Origin: Spirochaetales bacterium
GTDB taxonomy: Bacteria > Spirochaetota > Spirochaetia > UBA9216
Assembly (NCBI GenBank): GCA_016342585.1
Contig: JAEINK010000009.1
Location: 1-64,000, forward strand
DNA length: 64,000 bases
Direction: 5' to 3'
Part shown: positions 1 through 6,802 of the stretch, piece after piece
Position numbering within the stretch: position 1 is the first letter of the stretch
Layout of the letters: each line of letters begins with the position of its first letter
Program-made: the position numbers and the translations under genes
The notes under the pieces: model-generated
Seen by the model: the letters and a program-made list of their open reading frames with translations, nothing else
Told to the model about the DNA's origin: nothing
The model's database searches: none

Positions 1-116
1 ATCTTTCATAGAAACAGTCTACAAGAAATTTCCCTTTATGTCTAGTTTTTTATACGTCGTCCTGAGTAGTTACGAAATTTCTTCATAAACAACCCCTGCT
101 TTGTATTACACTTTCA

Positions 117-1841
117 TCAGTTAATCGAAAATGTATTAATTAATTCTTCAAGCTCATTAACAAGTTTTTTCATATCATGAGTATTTTCTGAGATATGTGT
201 GGTGGATGCTGCAAATTGTCCAATTCCTGAAGAAATTTGCTTTAAAGTCAATAATATCTGCTGAAAAGCAGCTGCCTGCTGTTCAGTCTTTTTTGAAATA
301 CTCCCGGCAAAATCATTGGTAGCACCAGCCATCTCTCGAAGTCTTGCCATCAGATTTTTTAACTTACCCGTAGTTTCAATACCCTCATTTATCCTGGCAG
401 TACCTATACTTGATGTTTTACTGAGTGATTCGGAGAATGACTGGATGTCGGACATGGAGTCTTTTATCTTACCCGTCGAAGAGACGGTATTATCCGCCAG
501 ACGTCTGATTTCAGTAGCAACAATCTGAAAATTGCGTCCAGCCTCCCCTGCAGCGGTAGCTTCAAGCTCAGCATTGAAGGCAATAATCTTTGTTTGACTG
601 GCAATACTATTGATGATATTAACAATTTCCCAGATGCTGTTGATACTGTCGTTCAGGGTTTCGATAACGATAACCGTTTCCTTATCAGCATCCGTAATCA
701 TCTCCATCTGCTGCCTGTTCTCCTCGATCAGCTTAACCCCCTGGTCTACACACATCTCGATCTCGCTGGCTCGTCCATCAATTTCCCTGACATTTAAGGC
801 TACTTCTTCAGAAAGTCGAGAGGATTCCTCCATTGTGGTAACAATTTCATTTACGGCAGCAGCCTGTCCGTTTGATGTGGTTGCTATTTCCTCGGACATG
901 GCGGAAAGGTTCAGAGAAGCTGTAGATATATTGGAATTGTTTTTCTGAATTTTCTCAATAATAATTCCAAGATTTTGAAATGACACATTCAGCAAATAAA
1001 TGAGATGTTCCATTTCATCTTTTATAGTAGTTTTTGTCATTACCCGTAAATTACCCGAGTTCGTTGCTATGACTTTCAGGTTTTCGGAAATTCTCAACAG
1101 AGTACTCTTATACGACCTTACGACCAGAAGACCGAGGCTTAGATTTGTTGCCAGGTTTATCAGAATAACAATAATAATTTTAAGCCTTGTTGAAAAAACG
1201 GAGAGTCCGGAATAAAAAGAAGCTTCGATTGAGAGGTAGACCGTAACCGTAGTGAAAACAATTGGAATAAATATGAAATAGAGATTATTCCTGAAAAAAC
1301 TGATACCAAAATGATTTTTACCGGATAATTCTTCTTCAGTGAACTTTATTTCATATTCAAGATCTTCCAAAAGAGGTCTGACAAGCCTGAAAGCAAGAGT
1401 GTAAGCCAGCAAACCGGCTATATAGCTTCCATACAGAGCAAGAAGCACAGCCATAACAGCTTGAAATGTCTCAATTCCAATTATAAAAACCATATAAAAG
1501 CCAGCGGCAACAGCACCCGCAGCGACCCGGGCAAAAATCGCAATCGCATGCACAATCGGAAGCCGGTGCAGGGCATGAAATAATTGATTCTGCTCTTCTC
1601 TTGTCGGGATGTCTTTCTTAAGCAGCTTTCTTACTTTTTTACTGATGATGAAATTAAGGGGCATCCCTACAAATAAAACAATTACAATGCCGAGTACGGC
1701 TGCCATGATAAGAACGGAAGCAATTTTCTCCGAAGGCATGTCTGTTAAAATAACAGCATAAGCTGCCGCCACCGGAAGCCCTACACCGATACCCGCTATT
1801 TCCGTATTCAAAAACTTCTTAAAGAATTCACCTGGTCGCAT
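117..1841 (-). CDS. Methyl-accepting chemotaxis-like receptor, multi-helix membrane sensor, atypical signalling tip
   Basis: 574 residues. The first ~240 residues hold about six hydrophobic helices with no large periplasmic loop, so any stimulus is probably sensed in or near the membrane. A HAMP-like linker and a long C-terminal coiled coil follow. The coiled coil is recognisable as the MCP signalling hairpin, which docks CheA and CheW, but its tip is divergent: Q-T-K-I-I-A-F-N-A-E-L-E-A replaces the usual Q-T-N-L-L-A-L-N-A-x-I-E-A, while the A-G-E-x-G core is kept. The ATG start has a good ribosome binding site (GGAG, about 5 bases upstream). It stands alone behind the cheW gene at 2068. It has no C-terminal tether pentapeptide like the receptors at 2651 and 13995. 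Receptor class is clear; ligand and CheA coupling are unknown. Confidence 0.82.
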   Translation of the reverse strand: MRPGEFFKKFLNTEIAGIGVGLPVAAAYAVILTDMPSEKIASVLIMAAVLGIVIVLFVGMPLNFIISKKVRKLLKKDIPTREEQNQLFHALHRLPIVHAIAIFARVAAGAVAAGFYMVFIIGIETFQAVMAVLLALYGSYIAGLLAYTLAFRLVRPLLEDLEYEIKFTEEELSGKNHFGISFFRNNLYFIFIPIVFTTVTVYLSIEASFYSGLSVFSTRLKIIIVILINLATNLSLGLLVVRSYKSTLLRISENLKVIATNSGNLRVMTKTTIKDEMEHLIYLLNVSFQNLGIIIEKIQKNNSNISTASLNLSAMSEEIATTSNGQAAAVNEIVTTMEESSRLSEEVALNVREIDGRASEIEMCVDQGVKLIEENRQQMEMITDADKETVIVIETLNDSINSIWEIVNIINSIASQTKIIAFNAELEATAAGEAGRNFQIVATEIRRLADNTVSSTGKIKDSMSDIQSFSESLSKTSSIGTARINEGIETTGKLKNLMARLREMAGATNDFAGSISKKTEQQAAAFQQILLTLKQISSGIGQFAASTTHISENTHDMKKLVNELEELINTFSIN

Positions 1842-2003
1842 AAAATCTCCTGCCTATCATAATTATCGTTTATACAATTTTAGATGCAAGCAAAATTAAG
1901 AAGTATTGAAAATAATTTTCAGGCGGCTGGGATAAACTAATCCTTCCAAAGGTAGGTACATTACCTTATTCACTTCTTGCTATGCAGCCTTTTATATTTG
2001 ATC

Positions 2004-2034
2004 TTGCATTGACCTGATTCATAGATCAATGCAA
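2004..2034. terminator. Hairpin downstream of the first cheW
   Basis: A perfect 9-base inverted repeat (TTGCATTGA / TCAATGCAA) with a 13-base loop lies just past the cheW stop. There is no strong U-run on the minus strand, so it may be a weak terminator or an mRNA-stabilising hairpin for the receptor-cheW transcript. Confidence 0.35.
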
Positions 2035-2067
2035 AACCAAACGTATTGTAAGTCTTATCTTCGATGG

Positions 2068-2661
2068 TCAAACAGTAGAACTATCCTTTGCAATAGAATC
2101 TAACAACTGATTTTCGTTATCTGAGAAAAGATTATCAAGATTTAAGATCATTATCATTCGATTACCAAGCTGCCCGATTTTCTCAATAAATTTCACATCA
2201 ATCGTGCCACTGAAATCAGGAGTTTCTCTCTGGTTTTCTTCGGTAATACTCACGACATCCGAGACCGAATCAACAACCATACCCACAGTCTTTTTTTCAT
2301 CAATCTGTGTGATAATGACGACAGACTCTGTTTCTGCATCCTCGATATTTACCAAGAATTTATTTCGCAGTATGTATAAAGGAATCACACTACCCCGCAA
2401 ATCTATGATTCCTGGAATAAATTCAGGCATTCCTGGAATACGGGTTATTTGAGGCATGGAGATAATTTCCTGAACAGTTAAAATAGGAACACCATACTCT
2501 TCATTTCCAACAGAAAAAACGACATACTGGTTTAAAATATCAACATTCAGCTGTGATACAAGAAGATCCTCTTCTTCTGTATCCATATATTCTGATCTGT
2601 GCTCAGCAGAAGTATCCGTTACAATATCATCCTGTTTCACATTTTCACGATTAAAACTCAT
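2068..2661 (-). CDS. cheW: Chemotaxis coupling protein CheW
   Basis: A CheW domain follows an acidic ~45-residue N-terminal extension. The family sequence is clear: [16 protein letters not shown], then P-G[13 protein letters not shown], and V-V-D-S-V-S-D-V near the end. CheW bridges receptor tips and CheA kinase in polar arrays. A start 15 bases upstream is open, but the ATG at 2661 is preferred because a GAGGGAG ribosome binding site lies 7 bases before it. That places the start inside the last codons of the upstream receptor gene, so translation is very likely coupled. It is closely related to the CheW at 13424, so the two receptor-cheW pairs look like a duplicated module. No cheA is nearby. 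Confidence 0.93.
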   Translation of the reverse strand: MSFNRENVKQDDIVTDTSAEHRSEYMDTEEEDLLVSQLNVDILNQYVVFSVGNEEYGVPILTVQEIISMPQITRIPGMPEFIPGIIDLRGSVIPLYILRNKFLVNIEDAETESVVIITQIDEKKTVGMVVDSVSDVVSITEENQRETPDFSGTIDVKFIEKIGQLGNRMIMILNLDNLFSDNENQLLDSIAKDSSTV

Positions 2662-4717
2662 CAAATTCTCCCTCATCTACCAATTCCGAGAAACTCTGAT
2701 AAGACTCTCCCTCTTTTTTGTGAGAAACAGTACTCGCAGGAGGTAATGCTTTTATTGTGTTTGTTTTTTTATCCTTTGTCGATTTTACACTCTTTTTGCT
2801 ATCGATTTTAAAAAACCGCATGGCAGAATTCAATTCCTGAGCCTGGGCAGATAACTCTTCCGTTGCCGATGCCGCTTCTTCTACAAGGGCTGCATTTTTC
2901 TGTGTATTTTCATCTAATGAGGTTAAAGTTTTGTCTATTTCATCGGAACTTGAAAGTTGTTCCTGAGAAGCCGCTGATATCTCGACAACCAGGGTTGTAA
3001 CCTTCTTTACAGAGTCATTTATCTCCTGTAAAACCACGCCCGCCTTATTGGCGATATCAACACCTTCGTTTACTTTCTGATTACTGTTTTTAATAATCGC
3101 TGTTATTTCATTTGCCGCTTTATCTGAGCGTTTTGCCAGTTTTCGAACCTCAACAGCGACAACAGCAAAACCTTTCCCCTGTTCTCCAGCTCTGGCAGCC
3201 TCGATTGACGCATTCAATGCCAGTAAGTTCGTTTGAAAAGCAATATTAGTAATTACTTCGATAATATCAGCGATTTTATTACTTGAAATGTTAATCTCGT
3301 CCATAGCCGATACCATTTTGTCTACCGTTAAAGAGCCTTCCTCAGACTTCTTGACTGTATCCCGCGCCAGCTGCTCTGCCGTTTGGGTATTATCTGCATT
3401 AGATTTTATTGACGCATTCATCTCTTCAATAGCGGAGGAGGTTTCCTCCAGGGCAGAGGCCTGCTGTTCGGTCCTGTTTGAAAGATCCTGGTTACCCGAA
3501 GCCAACTCTTCACTTGCTGAAGCAATCTGTTCCGCTCCTGAAGAGACCGAACCTACAATTTCAGCAAGTCGATCACGCATATTTCTCAAAGCTTCGGCAA
3601 GATCCCCCAATTCGTCCTTTTGAACAACGTCTAAATCGGCGGTAAGATCCCCATCTGATAATTCTTTGGCGAAATCTACACCTTTAATTAAAGCAATGGA
3701 AATCAGTTTTGAAAGAAAAACAGCAACAAATAGGGCAATAACCAATGCTATTGCTACACCAATCAAAATAAGAATGACCGAAGATTGAATTTTATTCACA
3801 GCATCAACAGCAATTTCCTGGGTTGTCTCTATCCCTTTCATAGCAACATTCTGGGAAGCGGCAAGAACCTGATCAGCAGCATCTCCGCGCTCTGTATTTA
3901 ACCCATTCAGATTAATATATCCTGTAATAATAGATTCCATTGCTTTGGAATAATCGTCGCCTGTCCTTTGAATTTCAGATAATTGTTGAATATTAACCTG
4001 ACGGGAAGTTCCACTTCGAATATCCTTGATAATATTCTCCACTTCAGAAAAATCCGAGAGTGCCGATTTCATCATATCGGTATCGTTCAGGAGCTGTCCT
4101 TTGAAGTTTGAGATTCGAAGAGAATTTCCCAAATCAATAATATCGTTAATATAGGTAATTTTTTGAAGTCTACGGCTCAAAGCGGCAGGAGTTGCTTCCT
4201 CTTCAATTTCCTGCTGCATGGCTATATTTTGACTATCCAGATATGCAAGACAGTTTTCCATAAAAATCTTTGCCGAGAGATCGGTCTGATTTCTTAGAGC
4301 TATAATTGAATTTATCTCTGTCTTTGTCTCCTCCGCCAGCGATTGATATATTTCCGCTTCTTTCATTGCTGATTCCGTACCGGTTTTAAGGGCTGTCAAA
4401 TTGGGAAAGTTAATCGCATGTTCTTTCGCTTTTTCAAGATTACGAAATACATCCTGGAGAGTTTCTTCTCCTGTTTGCAAATAATTATCCTCAAAACTGA
4501 GTGCATATCCTCTCATGGCATACATTGTCAATAATGATGATCTTTCGATATCATTTGCAATCGCAACTTCAGGAACATATTCATCCTTCAATTTCATCGA
4601 TTCAGTTTTAATCTGGACCATGTTCATAATGGATATTCCACCCACAATAGCGACTAAAACAATTATGATACCAAATCCCAGAGCCATTTTGACTCCCATT
4701 TTCATGTTCTTAAACAC
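2651..4717 (-). CDS. Methyl-accepting chemotaxis protein, 4HB sensor type
   Basis: 688 residues. TM1 at about 12-32, a periplasmic four-helix-bundle-like sensor at about 33-312, TM2 at about 315-337, HAMP to about 395, then the signalling domain. The hairpin tip at about 492-522 is canonical ([18 protein letters not shown]). A flexible Lys/Ser/Thr-rich linker leads to a C-terminus ending E-F-D-E-F, which fits the CheR/CheB tether pattern x-[HFYW]-x-x-[HFYW]. The start is a GTG at 4717 with AGGGGGAG immediately upstream; an ATG four codons later is the alternative. It overlaps cheW by 11 bases. From HAMP onwards it is strongly similar to the receptor at 13995, whereas the sensor halves differ, which is typical of receptor paralogues exchanging inputs. 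Confidence 0.93.
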   Translation of the reverse strand: MFKNMKMGVKMALGFGIIIVLVAIVGGISIMNMVQIKTESMKLKDEYVPEVAIANDIERSSLLTMYAMRGYALSFEDNYLQTGEETLQDVFRNLEKAKEHAINFPNLTALKTGTESAMKEAEIYQSLAEETKTEINSIIALRNQTDLSAKIFMENCLAYLDSQNIAMQQEIEEEATPAALSRRLQKITYINDIIDLGNSLRISNFKGQLLNDTDMMKSALSDFSEVENIIKDIRSGTSRQVNIQQLSEIQRTGDDYSKAMESIITGYINLNGLNTERGDAADQVLAASQNVAMKGIETTQEIAVDAVNKIQSSVILILIGVAIALVIALFVAVFLSKLISIALIKGVDFAKELSDGDLTADLDVVQKDELGDLAEALRNMRDRLAEIVGSVSSGAEQIASASEELASGNQDLSNRTEQQASALEETSSAIEEMNASIKSNADNTQTAEQLARDTVKKSEEGSLTVDKMVSAMDEINISSNKIADIIEVITNIAFQTNLLALNASIEAARAGEQGKGFAVVAVEVRKLAKRSDKAANEITAIIKNSNQKVNEGVDIANKAGVVLQEINDSVKKVTTLVVEISAASQEQLSSSDEIDKTLTSLDENTQKNAALVEEAASATEELSAQAQELNSAMRFFKIDSKKSVKSTKDKKTNTIKALPPASTVSHKKEGESYQSFSELVDEGEFDEF

Positions 4718-4791
4718 ATTCTCCCCCTGATTTGTAATAAAGATTATATTTACTATTAAAAATCTGCTTTATATAAGTATTATTTAGTTCG

Positions 4792-4809
4792 ATCCTTGAA
4801 ACAAGGGAT
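4792..4809. promoter_or_regulatory. Inverted repeat overlapping the luxR-type gene -35 box
   Basis: ATCCTTG, a spacer AAA, then CAAGGGAT: a near-perfect inverted repeat with one extra G. It covers the candidate -35 box of the gene at 4873 and lies between that gene and the divergent receptor gene. It could be an operator for either; no binding data can be seen here. Confidence 0.35.
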
Positions 4810-4825
4810 GAGATCATGGTTTAAT
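4796..4825 (+). promoter_or_regulatory. Candidate sigma-70-type promoter for the LuxR-family gene
   Basis: TTGAAA (-35, five of six to consensus), an 18-base spacer, then TTTAAT (-10, five of six). Transcription would begin near 4832, about 40 bases before the ATG. Confidence 0.5.
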
Positions 4826-4837
4826 TAAGTATATTTC

Positions 4838-4854
4838 GGGTACTTATTCTACCC
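4838..4854. promoter_or_regulatory. GGGTA-N7-TACCC inverted repeat in the luxR-type leader
   Basis: Perfect 5-base arms separated by 7 bases, sitting just past the expected transcription start and just before the ribosome binding site (AAGGAAAG) of the gene at 4873. The position suits autoregulation or a leader hairpin; short arms keep confidence low. Confidence 0.3.
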
Positions 4855-4872
4855 AATAAGGAAAGATATCCG

Positions 4873-5739
4873 ATGAAAGCAAAGACAAATCAGATATGCA
4901 AAAATAAATCGTATATTATGGTTCTTCAACGGGAATTACAGTTCTTAAATAGATTTTCGGATATCATTGAGAAAAACAATGATAATCTCACAGGAATATG
5001 CAAGGATGTTGCTCAAATCATCCCCCAAGCCATGCGATCCCCGACACATACATCTGTAAAAATAAATATTAATAACAATGAATATTTATCTTCATCATAT
5101 AAAATTACTCCTCACAAATATGAGAGGCAAATATCAATCGAAGAGAAAGCTGTGGGATCATTAGCAGTATTTCTCGACATTGATGGAGATGAATTTGAGG
5201 AATCAATCTTTTCTATAGAAGAAAAGGAGATAATTAATTATATCAGCGAGAGGCTTGGAAGAGTAACTCAACGATGCAGGTACCACATTAAGCTAAATGA
5301 AACAAGAGAATTATTAAAAGAGAAAAATAAAGCTTTAGAAGTCAAGAATATTACCCTCTCTGAAATAATGAAACATATAGAGTTAAATAAAAACCAGGAA
5401 AAGGAAAAAATACAAATATACCTGGAAACCCTCGTCCTTCCATATATTGAAAAATTAAAATTCGAGATTGGATCTAATCCGTATTTAGAACTCATTGAGA
5501 TGTCTTTAAAAAATCTTACATCATCAGAAGATACGCTTTTAAAAAAATATTCAATTCTATCTCAAAGAGAAATTGAAATCTGCAATTTACTAAAAACAGG
5601 AATGTCCAGTAAAGATGTTGGAAAAAAATTAACACTGTCATCACAAACGATCGATAAACATAGGGCTAATATTAGAAAAAAGCTGGGTATATCTGGAAAA
5701 AAGGAAAATATGATCTCCTACCTCAAATCCATAAGGTAA
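4873..5739 (+). CDS. LuxR/GerE-type transcriptional regulator with N-terminal sensory region
   Basis: 288 residues. The C-terminal ~65 residues form a LuxR/GerE helix-turn-helix: L-S-Q-R-E-I-E-I-C-N-L-L, then S-S-K-D-V and L-S-S-Q-T-I-D-K-H-R-A-N-I-R-K-K-L. The first ~130 residues resemble a small GAF/PAS-like ligand-binding fold. The middle (about 135-215) is helical and charged and contains the element found in many PAS-LuxR regulators before the DNA-binding domain (L-S-E-I-M-K-H-I-E followed by a stretch ending L-P-Y-I-E-K-L-K). There is no transmembrane segment, so it is a cytoplasmic DNA-binding protein. There is no adjacent receiver or kinase of the usual type, so it looks like a one-component regulator. 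It is divergent from the receptor gene at 4717 and may control it; the intergenic inverted repeats support local control. Confidence 0.85.
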   Translation: MKAKTNQICKNKSYIMVLQRELQFLNRFSDIIEKNNDNLTGICKDVAQIIPQAMRSPTHTSVKININNNEYLSSSYKITPHKYERQISIEEKAVGSLAVFLDIDGDEFEESIFSIEEKEIINYISERLGRVTQRCRYHIKLNETRELLKEKNKALEVKNITLSEIMKHIELNKNQEKEKIQIYLETLVLPYIEKLKFEIGSNPYLELIEMSLKNLTSSEDTLLKKYSILSQREIEICNLLKTGMSSKDVGKKLTLSSQTIDKHRANIRKKLGISGKKENMISYLKSIR

Positions 5740-5788
5740 TCCATAAGAAAGAGGGGTTATTCCATAAAGACCGGAGAACTCGCAAGGC

Positions 5789-6673
5789 CTACCAGGGTTT
5801 ATTTTCCTCGCCCATGGGACCAAAATAGCTCTCATAGAGGGATTCCAGTCGGCCGTCAGCAATGATTTTTTCCAGGGTTTGGTTGTACCGATCCATAAGG
5901 GAGGTATCCACCATTTTAGAAAAGGAGGTCGTTAAAAGGTGACTGATAATCGCTCCTCCTACTGGTTTAATATCCCATCCATTCAAACGAGAATAGTATA
6001 ATCCAATTCGCTTTACATCCGGCACGGCATCCAGGAACCCTTTATCCAGATCTTCAAGAGCCTGGGTTGTCGTGGGATACTCAATGAGCTCAATCTCCTT
6101 TATATCTCGAAGCTCCTGATAGATATGCCCCTGGGTTTGAACACCCACTTTTTTACCATGTAAACTGGCTAAAATTTCATCTTTTGTTGTCCCTGATATT
6201 TCCTTATTGCCACTCTGAATAAAGGTAACATACTGTAATATTTCATAGGGAATCGATAGGTTCAGAAATGATCGGTAATCGGGGAGATCAGGAGTAGCGA
6301 GACCGATATGATACACACCGGATTTGATTCCCTGCACAATGGGTCCCACATCGGTATAGGGGATAAACTCATAGGTTTGCTCCATTTCAGCCATAATCAT
6401 ACGTTCAAGATCCACATAGAAACCATGAACCTCACCATCATCCCCGAGGTACATCCCGGGAGCGCCATCGGCCCGGACAACAATCTTAACAGGGTCTGTT
6501 TCACCCAGAATAATCAAAGGTTTGTTCTCTTCCAGATTGGGAATAGCGGCTCTGTTTTCAGAAGGAGTAGGAAGGGAAGATTCCTCTTCAACGATTATTC
6601 TAGCCCCTTTCTCCTGACAGCCTGTCACAAATAGAAGGATTACAAGAAGGATAATTACTGTTTTATTATTCAT
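5789..6673 (-). CDS. Lipoprotein, family 3 extracellular solute-binding protein
   Basis: 294 residues with a lipoprotein signal and lipobox F-V-T-G-C (Cys19). A periplasmic binding domain of the amino-acid type (SBP_bac_3) follows from about residue 58: K-I-V-V-R-A-D-G-A-P, then G-F-Y-V-D-L-E-R-M-I near the ligand pocket, and G-K-K-V-G-V-Q-T-Q-G-H in the second lobe. No ABC permease or ATPase gene is adjacent, so a transport role is not supported. It is transcribed divergently from the hybrid histidine kinase at 6803, which suggests a ligand-sensing partner of that kinase; this is inference. The start has GGGAG 7 bases upstream and a TATAAT-like -10 on the minus strand at 6696-6701. Confidence 0.85.
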   Translation of the reverse strand: MNNKTVIILLVILLFVTGCQEKGARIIVEEESSLPTPSENRAAIPNLEENKPLIILGETDPVKIVVRADGAPGMYLGDDGEVHGFYVDLERMIMAEMEQTYEFIPYTDVGPIVQGIKSGVYHIGLATPDLPDYRSFLNLSIPYEILQYVTFIQSGNKEISGTTKDEILASLHGKKVGVQTQGHIYQELRDIKEIELIEYPTTTQALEDLDKGFLDAVPDVKRIGLYYSRLNGWDIKPVGGAIISHLLTTSFSKMVDTSLMDRYNQTLEKIIADGRLESLYESYFGPMGEENKPW

Positions 6674-6714
6674 CTATTCACTCCCTTATATTTCTATTAT
6701 ATGGTTAATAAATC

Positions 6715-6743
6715 TTGAATACAAGGATATGATATTTTATATA
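6715..6743 (+). promoter_or_regulatory. Candidate promoter of the hybrid histidine kinase
   Basis: TTGAAT (-35), a 17-base spacer, then TATATT (-10, five of six). Transcription would start near 6750, about 50 bases before the TTG start codon. Confidence 0.45.
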
Positions 6744-6802
6744 TTCCCTTTTTCTACCAAATAAATTAAAATAAGAGTGACTCAAACCGAGAGGAGTGAA
6801 AA

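Noticed and set aside
1-116. Paired GAAATTTC motifs before the first gene's end
   Set aside because: Short AT-rich palindromes common by chance; no hairpin with a U-run, so not called as a terminator.
610-948. 112-residue plus-strand frame
   Set aside because: Antisense shadow of the receptor gene at 117; low-complexity Ser/Ile composition and no ribosome binding site.
4718-4872. Sigma-28 (FliA) promoter for the receptor gene
   Set aside because: Searched for TAAA-N15-GCCGATAA on the minus strand here and upstream of the CHASE3 receptor; no acceptable match.
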